Origin: Barnesiella sp.
Lineage (GTDB): Bacteria > Bacteroidota > Bacteroidia > Bacteroidales > Muribaculaceae
Assembly (NCBI GenBank): GCA_014800945.1
Contig: JAAVFD010000014.1
Location: forward strand, 1-64,000
Direction: 5' to 3'
DNA: 64,000 nucleotides
The notes beneath the pieces are model-generated. The model was not told the DNA's origin. It searched no databases and was given only the letters and a program-made list of their open reading frames with translations. This document shows, one piece after another, positions 39,900 through 50,575 of the stretch (the first letter of the stretch is position 1; every line of letters begins with the position of its first letter). Both the position numbers and the translations under genes were made by a program.

Positions 39900-40756
39900 A
39901 GAAGCTTGCTGCGCAGAGTGTCGGCAAATGAGTGATGATTACGCAGAACCACATAAGTTACAAACGGTGCTTTAGCCAGCTTGAGCCTTGTGCCGGCAGG
40001 TAGCGGCTGGGCAACTCCGTCAAGGCTAAGGGTGAATGTGTTGGATCTGGAGTGAGGCTGAAGCTCAATAACAGTGTCATCTCCTACAACAAGGGGGCGC
40101 ATATTCAGTGAATGAGGGGCTATTGGCGAAATAACCCAGTTGGCTGACCGTGGCGCCAGGATAGGACCTCCTACCGACAGATTGTAGGCAGTGCTCCCTG
40201 TAGGGGTGGAAATAATCAGTCCGTCACCCAGATAAGTGGCAAGGTGAAATCCATCAACAAATGTATCTACGGAAATCATCGAGCCGGTGTCCTGTCTTAT
40301 AATCGCAGCTTCGTTTAAGGCGAAAGACCTCGGCTGAAGCGGGTATGTATCGCAGCTGACGCTAAGCATCGAGCGCTGCTCAATCACATAGTTACCGGTG
40401 GCGATGTCATTTATAATTTTGTGGAAATCACTCAGCGGTGCAGCCGAAAGGTATCCGAGATACCCTGAATTGATACCCATTATAGGTATTTGCTTGGAGC
40501 CGATTCTGTTAGCTGTGTGAAGAAATGTGCCGTCGCCTCCGATGCTCAAGGCAAGATCCGCTTCAAACTCGTAGCCATCTATGGTTCTGACCTGCCCGAG
40601 TACTCCCGGAATTATCTCAGCGAGATAATCACTGTAATCACGATCAATGGCAACGCTTATATCACTTCGGTTCAGTAGCTCGGAGAAAAAACTTTGCAGC
40701 TCGCTTGCATGAGTCCCCTGATATCTGTTTCCGAAAACAATAATCTCCTTTTTCAT
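39878..40756 (-). CDS. nadK: NAD kinase
   Basis: LALSIGGDGTFLHTA, ISTPTGSTAYNLSVGGPI. Confidence 0.95.
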   Translation of the reverse strand: MKKEIIVFGNRYQGTHASELQSFFSELLNRSDISVAIDRDYSDYLAEIIPGVLGQVRTIDGYEFEADLALSIGGDGTFLHTANRIGSKQIPIMGINSGYLGYLSAAPLSDFHKIINDIATGNYVIEQRSMLSVSCDTYPLQPRSFALNEAAIIRQDTGSMISVDTFVDGFHLATYLGDGLIISTPTGSTAYNLSVGGPILAPRSANWVISPIAPHSLNMRPLVVGDDTVIELQPHSRSNTFTLSLDGVAQPLPAGTRLKLAKAPFVTYVVLRNHHSFADTLRSKLLWGVNSQ

Positions 40757-40773
40757 TACAGCACGCTTGTAGA

Positions 40774-41178
40774 TTAAACGTTCAGATGAGCCATCAGCTC
40801 AGCTATTCTTGAGGCTGTTACTTCATTGTCTGCATCGTTTTCCAAGCTCTCTGAGGCGATATGATGAACCTCATAGCCATATCTCTCAAGAGAGTGGGCA
40901 ACAGCAGTGACATTGCGGTGGCTCACTCTTAAATCCACTATAACCTCGCCGAGAGGGGTAATTTCTGATGTGACATTCATATTCAAAATATGAGCGTCCA
41001 CATCTTCAACCGCTCTGGCTATGCGTGAGGCGGAAAAATCACTGCGGAAACAGCGCACGCTCAGCTCTCCGCTCTCCTCACAGTGAGGAAAAAGCCGCGA
41101 GGGGTGATGTCGTGTGTCAACATTCAAATGGTTGAAATCATTAGTTTTCCGCATATAAGTGCTATCTTTTGAAGTCAA
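40774..41178 (-). CDS. ACT-like domain protein
   Basis: SRIARAVEDVDAHILNMNVTSEITPLGEVIVDLRVSHRNVTAVAHSLERYGYEV; sits between nadK and pdxJ. Confidence 0.55.
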   Translation of the reverse strand: MTSKDSTYMRKTNDFNHLNVDTRHHPSRLFPHCEESGELSVRCFRSDFSASRIARAVEDVDAHILNMNVTSEITPLGEVIVDLRVSHRNVTAVAHSLERYGYEVHHIASESLENDADNEVTASRIAELMAHLNV

Positions 41179-41229
41179 ATTTTTGTTATTCGATTATTGT
41201 GACTAAATTTGTAGTCGCATTTCAAGGTG

Positions 41230-41237
41230 CAAAGATA
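41230..41237 (-). promoter_or_regulatory. Bacteroidetes -7 element TATCTTTG
   Basis: CAAAGATA on + strand upstream of the ACT-like/nadK genes. Confidence 0.5.
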
Positions 41238-41307
41238 AGGAAAATTTAAGATTTTTCCTATGTATATCAAACAACCATTACATAGAAACTGTTTTGAACT
41301 GCGGTAA

Positions 41308-42027
41308 ATGACGAATTTAAGCGTAAATATAAATAAGGTTGCAACCCTTAGAAACGCACGCGGAGAGAATAATCCGGATGTATGCAAATTTGCTGTTGAT
41401 TGCGAAAGATTCGGCGCAAACGGCATAACAGTGCATCCACGCCCGGATGAAAGGCACATCCGCCGCAGTGACGTCTTTGCCCTTCGCCCTCTCGTAAAAA
41501 CCGAGTTCAATATCGAGGGATATCCTACCGAAGAGTTTATAGAGCTGGTGCTTGCTGTAAAGCCGGCTCAGGTGACATTGGTGCCGGACGCTCCCGATTC
41601 GATAACCTCCAATGCAGGATGGGATGTGGCTTCCAATATTGAGTTTCTTTCAACGATAGTGGAGAAGCTGCATGAAGCAGGCATCCGCGCGTCGATATTT
41701 GTGGGTACAGACATTGAAAATATTCGGATGGCAGCTAAAACCGGTGCAGACAGAGTGGAACTTTTCACCAAGCCGTATGCGGATAATTATGCCGTTTCTC
41801 CGGAAAAAGCCGTAGCCCCTTTTGTAGAGGCGAGTATCGCTGCTCATAAATGTGGTCTCGGTGTCAATGCCGGTCATGATCTGAGCCTTGAAAATCTTGA
41901 GTTTTTCCATGCCAATATGCCGTATCTTGATGAGGTGTCCATCGGTCACGCCCTGATTTCGGACGCGCTTTATCTGGGCATTGAAAATACAATCAGAGCT
42001 TATAAAAAATGTCTTTGCAAAAAATAA
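41308..42027 (+). CDS. pdxJ: Pyridoxine 5'-phosphate synthase
   Basis: [40 protein letters not shown]. Confidence 0.97.
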   Translation: MTNLSVNINKVATLRNARGENNPDVCKFAVDCERFGANGITVHPRPDERHIRRSDVFALRPLVKTEFNIEGYPTEEFIELVLAVKPAQVTLVPDAPDSITSNAGWDVASNIEFLSTIVEKLHEAGIRASIFVGTDIENIRMAAKTGADRVELFTKPYADNYAVSPEKAVAPFVEASIAAHKCGLGVNAGHDLSLENLEFFHANMPYLDEVSIGHALISDALYLGIENTIRAYKKCLCKK

Positions 42028-42056
42028 TAAATGATTTAAAATAACAAATTATCACT

Positions 42057-42845
42057 ATGAGTGCCCCTGCAACTATATTAGCCCAAGTAGCCGCTTCAGT
42101 GTCGGATTCACTGACGAATATTATGTCCGATTCAATAGACGCGGTAAACACCATGACATCTTTAGGTATTCAAGTTGCCGATTCATCGGGTAATTTGGAC
42201 AATTTGGACAATCCGGCAATAAAAGACCTGTCTGTTTGGGAGCTATGCATGGAAGGCGGGTGGGTTATGATTCCACTTGCGCTGCTGGCTATAGTCGCTA
42301 TATATATATTCTTTGAAAGATCAATAATGATCAAACGTGCTGCCTATGAAGATACCACATTCATGCAGAGAATTAAAGACTATATTCATGAAGGTGAAAT
42401 TGAAAGTGCCAGAAACCTGTGTTTCAAAACAGATACGCCTTACGCAAGGCTGATTGATAAAGGTATCAGCCGTATAGGGCGACAGATGAATGATGTGTTG
42501 GTTGCCATTGAAAACACCGGAAATATTGAAGTAGCAAATCTGGGCAAAGGATTGACCTGGCTGGCAACTACCGCAGCCGGTGCTCCGATGATTGGTTTCC
42601 TCGGCACGGTTATGGGAATGGTAAAGGCGTTTTACAATCTGGCAAGTGCCGGTTCCAATGCTAATATAGATGTTCTTGCAGGAGGTATTTATGAAGCGCT
42701 TGTAACCACTGTTGCAGGATTGATGGTAGGCATTCTGGCTTTGTTTGCCTATAACTATCTTGTATCAAAAATTAATGGTGTGATGAACAATATGGAGGCT
42801 AAAACCATGGAGTTCATGGATCTTCTTAACGAACCGGCTAAATAA
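42057..42845 (+). CDS. MotA/TolQ/ExbB proton channel family protein
   Basis: TM pattern and APMIGFLGTVMGMVKAF ... GIYEALVTTVAGL. Confidence 0.93.
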   Translation: MSAPATILAQVAASVSDSLTNIMSDSIDAVNTMTSLGIQVADSSGNLDNLDNPAIKDLSVWELCMEGGWVMIPLALLAIVAIYIFFERSIMIKRAAYEDTTFMQRIKDYIHEGEIESARNLCFKTDTPYARLIDKGISRIGRQMNDVLVAIENTGNIEVANLGKGLTWLATTAAGAPMIGFLGTVMGMVKAFYNLASAGSNANIDVLAGGIYEALVTTVAGLMVGILALFAYNYLVSKINGVMNNMEAKTMEFMDLLNEPAK

Positions 42846-42857
42846 AAGATTCAAGCT

Positions 42858-43292
42858 ATGGCACTGAAACGTCAGTTTGACATGACATCCATGTTTTCAA
42901 TGGCATCTATGACCGATGTTATTTTCTTGTTGCTCATATTTTTTATGGTGACATCAACGGTCGTATTCCCTTCGGCTCTTGAGATTAATCTGCCTCAGAG
43001 TTCGGAGCGCACTGCATTAAAGCCGAAAACAAGAATATATATTGATAAGGATGCTACTGTGTATGCATCGTTTGATGGTGGCGAGCCGCAACCGATGAAT
43101 GATGAAAATCAGCTGTTGAGTTTCCTACAGCTTGTTCAGCAGGAGGATCCGCAACTTGTTATTGCAGTGTATGCCGATGAAGAAGTAAGATACAAACAAC
43201 TTGTTTCTATACTTGATCTCGGTGCGAGAAATGGCTTGAAAATGGTGCTTGCTACCAAATCGGCTCCTGCCTCAGCTAAACCTGAAGAATAA
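42858..43292 (+). CDS. ExbD/TolR family protein
   Basis: SMASMTDVIFLLLIFFMVTSTVVFPSALEINLPQS. Confidence 0.93.
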   Translation: MALKRQFDMTSMFSMASMTDVIFLLLIFFMVTSTVVFPSALEINLPQSSERTALKPKTRIYIDKDATVYASFDGGEPQPMNDENQLLSFLQLVQQEDPQLVIAVYADEEVRYKQLVSILDLGARNGLKMVLATKSAPASAKPEE

Positions 43293-43295
43293 TAT

Positions 43296-44090
43296 ATGGG
43301 CTACGAAAGAAGAGCAAAGTTAATTTCCTTATTTGTTACCGTGACTATTTCAGCTGCGGTGATAATACTTCTGCTTTATCTTTATCTATCACCATCGTCA
43401 AACAACCTGAAGACGGAGTGGCTTGCGGAAGATACTGCTGAGCTGTTGTTTGATGGTGAGTATGTCAAATACGGAGATTATTATTTGCCCAATGCTGATG
43501 ACCAGGCTCCTTCGCCCAACACAAATATTGAGGAAGCAAAGCCCGCTGAAGATTTGGATGATGCCGGTGAAGTAGCTCCTGAGCCGGATCAGATGGTATC
43601 AAATACCGTAGAGTCCCCTATGACGGTAGAACCGAAACAAGAAGCTGATAAAACCGGCTCCACAAAAGAAGATCAGGAAAATAAGGAGAGAGAGAGAAAA
43701 CAGAAAGAATCTGCTGATAAAATTAACAAAAGAGTCAATTTCGGTAATTCTTCGTCTGATAAAGAGCAGGCTCACGGACAAAGTGGTTCTCCAAATGGAA
43801 ACTCTTCAACAGGCTCGGTGTTTGGATTGCCGGGTGCGAGTCTTGCCGGACGAACTTTGGCGTCATGGTCGTTCCCGAAATCTCAAGCAATAGGTTCGAT
43901 AACCATAAGAATAAAAGTGAACCGGCTCGGAAATGTGGTGTCTGCTGAATATTTGAAAGGATCCGGCTCGGTAGCTTCAGTTCAGGCGACTCGCGAAAGT
44001 TGTATTCAAGCGGCAAAGAAGTCAACTTTCTCACCGGATTCCAGTGCTCCAGTCGAGCAGTTCGGCACTATCACTTACACATTTGAGTAA
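43296..44090 (+). CDS. TonB-like energy transducer
   Basis: single N-terminal TM, charged linker, C-terminal GSITIRIKVNRLGNVVSAEYLKGSG TonB-type domain. Confidence 0.8.
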   Translation: MGYERRAKLISLFVTVTISAAVIILLLYLYLSPSSNNLKTEWLAEDTAELLFDGEYVKYGDYYLPNADDQAPSPNTNIEEAKPAEDLDDAGEVAPEPDQMVSNTVESPMTVEPKQEADKTGSTKEDQENKERERKQKESADKINKRVNFGNSSSDKEQAHGQSGSPNGNSSTGSVFGLPGASLAGRTLASWSFPKSQAIGSITIRIKVNRLGNVVSAEYLKGSGSVASVQATRESCIQAAKKSTFSPDSSAPVEQFGTITYTFE

Positions 44091-44189
44091 TTTTTTTATT
44101 CTGTTAACGTTTTTGATGGGGTAAAACCGCTTTGTGGGTGAAAATACGCTGAAGTTATATTTTATTTGTATCCAATTATCTATCAGCTA

Positions 44190-44197
44190 TATCTTTG
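44190..44197 (+). promoter_or_regulatory. Bacteroidetes -7 element TATCTTTG
   Basis: 17 bp before ATG at 44214. Confidence 0.55.
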
Positions 44198-44213
44198 CAT
44201 AAAAAATTTATTT

Positions 44214-45509
44214 ATGAATATAAAAGGTGTAGCATCAGTATTACTGTTATTTCCTATGGCATTGTCTGCGCAGCAGGTGTGGAGTTACAGGCAGTGCGTA
44301 GATTATGCTAAGGAAAATAATATCTCACTTCAGCAGGCTCGGCTCAGTGCAGAGAGCAGCCGAATTAATCTGGAAGCTGCCCAGGCACAATGGCAGCCGT
44401 CACTCGCTTTCTCTACCACTCAGGGTTATACCAATACCCCTTGGGCGGAAGGTAAGGCTAAAAATGCTTACAACAGCAGCTATGGGCTGAATGCCGGATG
44501 GACTGTGTGGAACGGTGGCGAGCGCACTGCAACCATCAAGCAGCGCGAGGTGCAGGTAAAGGCATCGGAAGCCTCTGTCGAGGGACAGCAGACCGACTTG
44601 GAGCAGAGCATACTCCAGGTTTATGTTAATCTGCTTTATTCCCGTGAGGCAATCGAAATCAGCATCGAAGCGGCAAAATTGAGCGAGGCTCAGGAAAAAC
44701 GCGCTCTGCAGCTTATGCAATCAGGCAGAATGTCAAAAGTGGATTACGCGCAGATAGCCGCCCAGGCTGAGCAAGATAAATATTCTGTTGTTAACGCAAA
44801 AGGCAATTATGCTTCACAGTGTACTGAACTCAAACGCTTGCTTGAGTTGGGCATAGATGGCTACGTTGAACCTCAGGCGGTTGACTGGACTCGGGATGAG
44901 GTTATAGCACCCCTCCCTTCGTTAGAAGAGAGTTTCAGTCTGGCATTGTCTATAGACAATCAGTTGAAAGCCGCTTCACTGCAAGCTGAGGCAGCAAAGA
45001 TTCAGGAAAGAGTTGCCAAATCATCCGGTCTTCCACAGATTAGTCTTAATGCCGGAGTCGGAACCGCTTACTATGCTCCGGGTAGCGCCTTTGCCACTCA
45101 GTTGAAAAGAGGGGTTAACGAAAATATCGGACTGACTGTTTCTGTGCCCATTTTCGATAAGAAACAAACCAAAACAGCGGTTGCTCAGGCAAAAGTGTCA
45201 TCACTTGATGCCAATCTGACTAAAGAGGCACGTGAAACAACTATTGGACGGGATATCGAGTCGATTTACACAGATGTGCAGTCCGCGCAGGCTCGATATG
45301 TCGCAGGTGAAAAGCAAGTCGAGGCGGCATCTCTAAGCAATGATTTGGTCAATGAAAGGTTTGAGCTCGGACTCGTGAACCCTGTGGAACTACTCACAGC
45401 CCACAATGCACTCACAGCCGCGAAGAGAGAACTTACACAAGCTAAATATATGACCATGCTCGGTAAGAAAAAAATAGAAATTTACAGAACTAACACAACA
45501 ACGCTATAA
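44214..45509 (+). CDS. TolC family outer-membrane efflux protein
   Basis: paired OEP repeats; first gene of MacAB-type operon. Confidence 0.9.
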   Translation: MNIKGVASVLLLFPMALSAQQVWSYRQCVDYAKENNISLQQARLSAESSRINLEAAQAQWQPSLAFSTTQGYTNTPWAEGKAKNAYNSSYGLNAGWTVWNGGERTATIKQREVQVKASEASVEGQQTDLEQSILQVYVNLLYSREAIEISIEAAKLSEAQEKRALQLMQSGRMSKVDYAQIAAQAEQDKYSVVNAKGNYASQCTELKRLLELGIDGYVEPQAVDWTRDEVIAPLPSLEESFSLALSIDNQLKAASLQAEAAKIQERVAKSSGLPQISLNAGVGTAYYAPGSAFATQLKRGVNENIGLTVSVPIFDKKQTKTAVAQAKVSSLDANLTKEARETTIGRDIESIYTDVQSAQARYVAGEKQVEAASLSNDLVNERFELGLVNPVELLTAHNALTAAKRELTQAKYMTMLGKKKIEIYRTNTTTL

Positions 45510-45514
45510 AAAAT

Positions 45515-46678
45515 ATGAAGTACGTATCTCAATTTTTCGCCATACTTACAATAATAGTTTTAGCCTCTTGTTCCGGTAAAACTAAAGTGATACTGGAAAC
45601 CGCATCGGTTTCAAGAAATGATGTAAGCAAAACCGTTACCGCAACAGGTACTGTGGAATCTAAGACCCAAGTAGATGTAGGTACTCAGGTTACCGGTATC
45701 ATCTCAGAGCTTTATGCAGATTATAACTCAATAGTCAAAAAAGGAGAACTCATTGCGGAGATTGAAAAGACTCTGCTTGAAAGCGAACTCAAAAGTGCTA
45801 ATGCAAATATGGAGAGCGCCCGCCTTACCTATGAGTATAATAAAAAGAATTACGAGCGTGACAAAACTCTCCACGACCGTCAGCTTATCAGCGATTATGA
45901 GTTTGAAACATCTAAAAAAGACTATCAGGTAGCCAAAACAGCTTACGAAAAGAGTCAGGCAGACAGAGTTAGGGCTGCAAAAAACCTGAACTATGCTGAA
46001 ATTTACTCACCAATCGATGGCATTGTTATTTCACGCGAGGTTGAGGTCGGTCAGACAGTCGTTTCAAGCATGAATGTTGCTAACCTCTATGTTATTGCCG
46101 ACCTTGAGAACATGCGTGTTATCGCAGATGTTGATGAAGCTGACATAGGTCAGGTGAAAGTGGGTCAGGAAGCTAAGTTCACAGTTTCGGCTTATCCCGA
46201 TGATGTGTTCACCGGCACAGTGACTGAGGTAAGACTCAATCCCACGACAACCAATAACGTGGTTACTTATGAAGTGGTGGTTGACGCTCCGAATCAGGAG
46301 ATGAAACTCATTCCCGGGCTTACTGCCGAAATAACTATTTACACTCTGAGTGAAAAGAATGTGCTCACGGTGCCGCAGAAAGCGCTCCACTTCACTCCGC
46401 ATGACTATCCCGATTCTCCCGACTTACCCAAGTTTAAGGAAGCTTCCGAAGCTACTCCAGAAACCAAAATAGTGTGGGTGCTTAAAGATAACAATCTTAT
46501 TGCCACTGATATTACTGTTGGAGAATCGTCAGGTAGCAATATTGTAGTGAAATCCGGTCTTAAGGAAGGAGAAATAGTTGCAGTAGGCTATCAGGCAAAT
46601 GCAACTAAGAAAGAGCAGGGCGGTCAGCCATCCGAATCAAGCCCATTTGCTCCAAAACCGCCTCAGCGTAAAAAATAA
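45515..46678 (+). CDS. MacA-like periplasmic adaptor (HlyD family)
   Basis: lipobox LASCSG; TVTATGTVESKTQVDVGTQVTGIISELYADYNSIVKKGELIAEI. Confidence 0.9.
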   Translation: MKYVSQFFAILTIIVLASCSGKTKVILETASVSRNDVSKTVTATGTVESKTQVDVGTQVTGIISELYADYNSIVKKGELIAEIEKTLLESELKSANANMESARLTYEYNKKNYERDKTLHDRQLISDYEFETSKKDYQVAKTAYEKSQADRVRAAKNLNYAEIYSPIDGIVISREVEVGQTVVSSMNVANLYVIADLENMRVIADVDEADIGQVKVGQEAKFTVSAYPDDVFTGTVTEVRLNPTTTNNVVTYEVVVDAPNQEMKLIPGLTAEITIYTLSEKNVLTVPQKALHFTPHDYPDSPDLPKFKEASEATPETKIVWVLKDNNLIATDITVGESSGSNIVVKSGLKEGEIVAVGYQANATKKEQGGQPSESSPFAPKPPQRKK

Positions 46679-46684
46679 ACCGGT

Positions 46685-47437
46685 ATGAGCGAAAAAGAAA
46701 AAAAGGAAATTATAAAAGTGTCGGATCTGCGCCGCGAGTTCATTGTCGGCGGAGAAAAGGTCAAGGCACTGCGAGGGGTATCCTTTACCATTCATGAGGG
46801 TGAGTTCGTGACAATCATGGGCACTTCCGGTTCGGGTAAATCAACCCTTCTCAATATTCTCGGATGTCTCGACACTCCCACCTCAGGAGAGTATGTGTTG
46901 GACGGCACGAGTGTAAGAACAATGAGCAAGGATAAGAGAGCAGTCCTTCGTAACCGTAAGATTGGTTTCGTGTTTCAGAATTATAATCTGTTGCCTAAAA
47001 CAACTGCGGTGGAGAATGTGGAGCTACCCTTACTTTATAACCCGGATATAAAACCGAAGGAACGTCGGGAAATGGCTATCGAAGCGCTTGATGCCGTAGG
47101 ACTGAGAGACCGTCTGGAGCATAAGAGCAACCAGATGAGTGGTGGACAGCAGCAGCGTGTGGCAATCGCCAGAGCGCTGGTCAACAATCCGGTGCTTATT
47201 CTTGCCGATGAAGCAACCGGTAACCTTGACACACGCACTTCGTTCAGCATCCTTGTGCTGTTTCAACAACTTTATGCTAAAGGTAGAACAATCATTTTCG
47301 TAACACATAACCCCGATTTGGCTGCATACTCTTCACGAAATATTGTGCTCCGCGATGGCAAGGTTATTTCCGATACAATTAATCCCTCACCCGCTTCTGC
47401 GAAGGAAATGTATGATTCATTACCGATACCCGATTGA
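46685..47437 (+). CDS. ABC transporter ATP-binding protein (MacB/LolD type)
   Basis: [30 protein letters not shown]. Confidence 0.95.
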   Translation: MSEKEKKEIIKVSDLRREFIVGGEKVKALRGVSFTIHEGEFVTIMGTSGSGKSTLLNILGCLDTPTSGEYVLDGTSVRTMSKDKRAVLRNRKIGFVFQNYNLLPKTTAVENVELPLLYNPDIKPKERREMAIEALDAVGLRDRLEHKSNQMSGGQQQRVAIARALVNNPVLILADEATGNLDTRTSFSILVLFQQLYAKGRTIIFVTHNPDLAAYSSRNIVLRDGKVISDTINPSPASAKEMYDSLPIPD

Positions 47438-47440
47438 TAT

Positions 47441-48661
47441 ATGAATATTGTAAATCTGCTTAAAATAGCCCTGAAAGCGCTCAATAACAATAAATTGAGA
47501 TGTTTTCTCACAATGTTGGGTATTATTATAGGTGTAGCGTCTGTTATCACTATGCTCGCCATTGGACAAGGCTCAAAGGATAGTATCAAAGCCCAGATTT
47601 CAGAGATGGGCTCAAATATGATAATGATTTTTCCCGGTGGTGACCGTCGTGGTGGTGCAAGACAAAGTTCTGACGATATGCAGACACTAAAGATTGCTGA
47701 TTACGAGGCGCTTGCAACAGAAGCGCCTTCAGTAGCTGCCGTGTCGCCGAGTGTTAACAGCGGAGGACAGTTCATCAACGGCAATAATAACTGGCCGTCA
47801 TCACTCTACGGAGTAGCTCCATCATATCTTGACATCAGAAAGGTAAAGGTTGGCGAGGGAGATATGTTCACTGATCAGGATATTAAATCCGCTGCAAAGG
47901 TTTGTATTCTCGGCAAGACTGTTGTTGATAATCTTTTCCAGGATGGTACGAATCCGATAGGTAAGACCATTCGATTCAATAAAATACCATTGACTGTTAT
48001 CGGTGTGTTGGAGCCCAAGGGAGCAAATGCCATGGGTATGGACCAGGATGATGTTGTTCTTGCACCATATACTACCGTTATGAAGAGGGTACTCGCGGTT
48101 GACTATATCCAGAGTCTGTTTGCATCGGCACTGAGCGAGGATATGGCTGATCAGGCAATGGATGAGATTACAGCGATATTGCGCGAAAACCATAAGCTGT
48201 CTGCTGAGGCTGATGATGATTTCACACTGCGTTCCCAGCAGGAACTCAGCCAGATGATGAATTCCACCTCTGACATGATGACGGTGCTGCTTGCCTGCAT
48301 AGCCGGAATCTCTCTTCTTGTAGGAGGTATCGGTATTATGAATATAATGTATGTCAGTGTCACAGAGCGAACCCGAGAAATTGGTCTGCGCATGAGTATC
48401 GGTGCTCGGGGAAGGGACATTCTTGCCCAGTTCCTTATTGAGGCGGTGATAATAAGTGTGAGCGGAGGCATTATTGGCGTGCTTCTCGGCTCAATAGCTT
48501 CATGGATTGTCAATGTTGTGATACACTGGCCTGTAACCATTCAAATCTATTCGGTTGTGCTTTCGTTTGCAGTTTGTACTGTCACCGGAGTATTCTTCGG
48601 ATGGTACCCTGCTAAAAAAGCTGCAAACCTAGACCCTATTGAGGCGATTAGATATGAGTGA
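47441..48661 (+). CDS. MacB-like ABC transporter permease
   Basis: LTMLGIIIGVASVITMLAIGQGSK; IGIMNIMYVSVTERTREIGLRMSIGARG. Confidence 0.95.
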   Translation: MNIVNLLKIALKALNNNKLRCFLTMLGIIIGVASVITMLAIGQGSKDSIKAQISEMGSNMIMIFPGGDRRGGARQSSDDMQTLKIADYEALATEAPSVAAVSPSVNSGGQFINGNNNWPSSLYGVAPSYLDIRKVKVGEGDMFTDQDIKSAAKVCILGKTVVDNLFQDGTNPIGKTIRFNKIPLTVIGVLEPKGANAMGMDQDDVVLAPYTTVMKRVLAVDYIQSLFASALSEDMADQAMDEITAILRENHKLSAEADDDFTLRSQQELSQMMNSTSDMMTVLLACIAGISLLVGGIGIMNIMYVSVTERTREIGLRMSIGARGRDILAQFLIEAVIISVSGGIIGVLLGSIASWIVNVVIHWPVTIQIYSVVLSFAVCTVTGVFFGWYPAKKAANLDPIEAIRYE

Positions 48662-49730
48662 TAATGATATTGCAAACACACGGCGAAAGAAGATAGTCAC
48701 ATTCCTGATTCATCTTCTTTGCCTTGTTATTCTGTTTGTAATTCCGGAAGTACTTTTCAATTATGGGCATCCGAATCACAATCTCAGTGTGATAACCTAT
48801 TGTAAAGCGGCAATATTCGTTATAGTCTTTTATGTGGAGTACTATCTGCTTTTACCCGCTTTTGCTCTTAAGAAAGTAAGGATTGTCCGATTCATTTTCA
48901 TGAATCTGTTGCTGGTTATTGCAGGTGAATTCTTACTGTACCTTCTTATGCATTTTTTCCATGAAATGTTGCCGGCTGGTAAATTTCTAAGAGATGAGGA
49001 TTTCTGGTTTTTCCGACAGATTTCCGGAATGCTGAAAGATGGAGCTATGCTCATTCTCACTATCTCATTGGCAGTAGCTCTCCGGCTAACAGACCATTGG
49101 ATAAAGAATGAAACTAAATTGCGTGAGGAGGAGAGTGTGCGCCGCCATCAGGAGCTGGAAGGTTTGCGCAATCAGTTAAACCCTCATTTTCTGTTTAATA
49201 CCCTCAATTCCATTTATGCACTTATAGCTATCAGTCCGGACGGGGCACAGGAAGCGGTGCACAAACTCAGTAAACTTCTGCGGCATGTATTGTATGAAAA
49301 CCCCGCATTCGTGACTCTTGAAAGTGAGGCTGCCTTTATGGATAATTATATGAAATTGCAGGCATTGCGCATGCCGTCTGATTCTCAAATGGTTTTTGAA
49401 ACAGATATTTCCGGATATTCCGATTCCTATGTACCCTCAATGCTGTTTGTAACACTTCTTGAAAATGTTTATAAGCATGCTGATTTATCAAAGCCGGTTT
49501 CAATTAAGCTGGAAGTTAAAGATAATAATGCTGTATTTGTAACAAGAAACAGAAGTAAAAATCGTAATCAGTCCTCTCCCGGAATAGGTCTTTACAATCT
49601 GAAGCGGCGTTTGGAGCTGCTGTTCGGAAATAATGCTCACTTTAATACTCAGATTATTGATGAGGTATTTGTAGCGAGTCTTGTGGTTCCACTCAGAAAT
49701 AGTTTGTCTAAAGATTTTAATCATAGTTGA
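48654..49730 (+). CDS. LytS-family sensor histidine kinase
   Basis: LRNQLNPHFLFNTLNSIYALI (His_kinase), GIGLYNLKRRLELLFG. Confidence 0.92.
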   Translation: MSDNDIANTRRKKIVTFLIHLLCLVILFVIPEVLFNYGHPNHNLSVITYCKAAIFVIVFYVEYYLLLPAFALKKVRIVRFIFMNLLLVIAGEFLLYLLMHFFHEMLPAGKFLRDEDFWFFRQISGMLKDGAMLILTISLAVALRLTDHWIKNETKLREEESVRRHQELEGLRNQLNPHFLFNTLNSIYALIAISPDGAQEAVHKLSKLLRHVLYENPAFVTLESEAAFMDNYMKLQALRMPSDSQMVFETDISGYSDSYVPSMLFVTLLENVYKHADLSKPVSIKLEVKDNNAVFVTRNRSKNRNQSSPGIGLYNLKRRLELLFGNNAHFNTQIIDEVFVASLVVPLRNSLSKDFNHS

Positions 49731-50473
49731 ATATGCGCCCGTTAAGATGTGTTGTGGTTGATGATGAGCCGCTTGCGGCTACTCTCATTAAAAGTTATGT
49801 TGAAAAGACTCCTAATCTCCAACTTGCCGGCACCTTTAATCAGGCTCAGGATGCGGTGCGTACAATAATGGCGGGAGACATTGATTTGGTTTTTCTTGAT
49901 ATTGAGATGCAGCAGCTCAACGGTATAGAATTTGCCCACATTATTCCTGCAACAACAAGAATCGTTTTTACAACAGCCTATGACAATCATGCGGTGGAGG
50001 CATTCCGGCTGAATGCTCTTGACTATCTGCTGAAACCCATAAGTTATGATGAATTTATGGCTGCCGTTAACAAGGCTTTTGAATATAAGATGCTTTGTGC
50101 CAAAGCTAATGAGGCTGATGAGAAGTCAGCATATATTATGGTCAAGAGTGAGTACAAGATTGTTCAGATAGAAATCGCTTCCATACTGTATATAGAAGGA
50201 GACAAAGACTATGTAAAAATTTATCTGGACGGTTGTGACAAGAGCATAATGACCATAATGAGCATGAGAAATCTGGAGGCACGTCTGCCGGATAATTTTT
50301 TGCGTGTACACCGGTCTTTTATAGTCAATACTTCCCGGATAAGTGTCATTGAAAGAAACCGGATTGTGTTTGGTAATAAATATATTCCCATTGGCGATAG
50401 TTATAAAGCTGTGGTAAATGAAATGATATCCTCGAGACTTATTTCATCAGCGGCTCGTCAGGATGCGGAGTGA
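49727..50473 (+). CDS. LytTR-family response regulator
   Basis: VVVDDEPLAATLI, DLVFLDIEM, LytTR domain IEGDKDYVKIYLDG..FLRVHRSFIVN. Confidence 0.94.
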   Translation: MNMRPLRCVVVDDEPLAATLIKSYVEKTPNLQLAGTFNQAQDAVRTIMAGDIDLVFLDIEMQQLNGIEFAHIIPATTRIVFTTAYDNHAVEAFRLNALDYLLKPISYDEFMAAVNKAFEYKMLCAKANEADEKSAYIMVKSEYKIVQIEIASILYIEGDKDYVKIYLDGCDKSIMTIMSMRNLEARLPDNFLRVHRSFIVNTSRISVIERNRIVFGNKYIPIGDSYKAVVNEMISSRLISSAARQDAE

Positions 50474-50546
50474 AATGATTGACTAATCTGTTGGAACCGG
50501 TTTAACACTTATTGTCGAACCGGCTCTTAATTACTGATTCTTTTAT

Positions 50547-50554
50547 TACTTTTG
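50547..50554 (+). promoter_or_regulatory. Bacteroidetes -7 element TACTTTTG
   Basis: 22 bp upstream of ruvA. Confidence 0.5.
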
Positions 50555-50575
50555 TAAAAAAAAAATCGGAATCAG

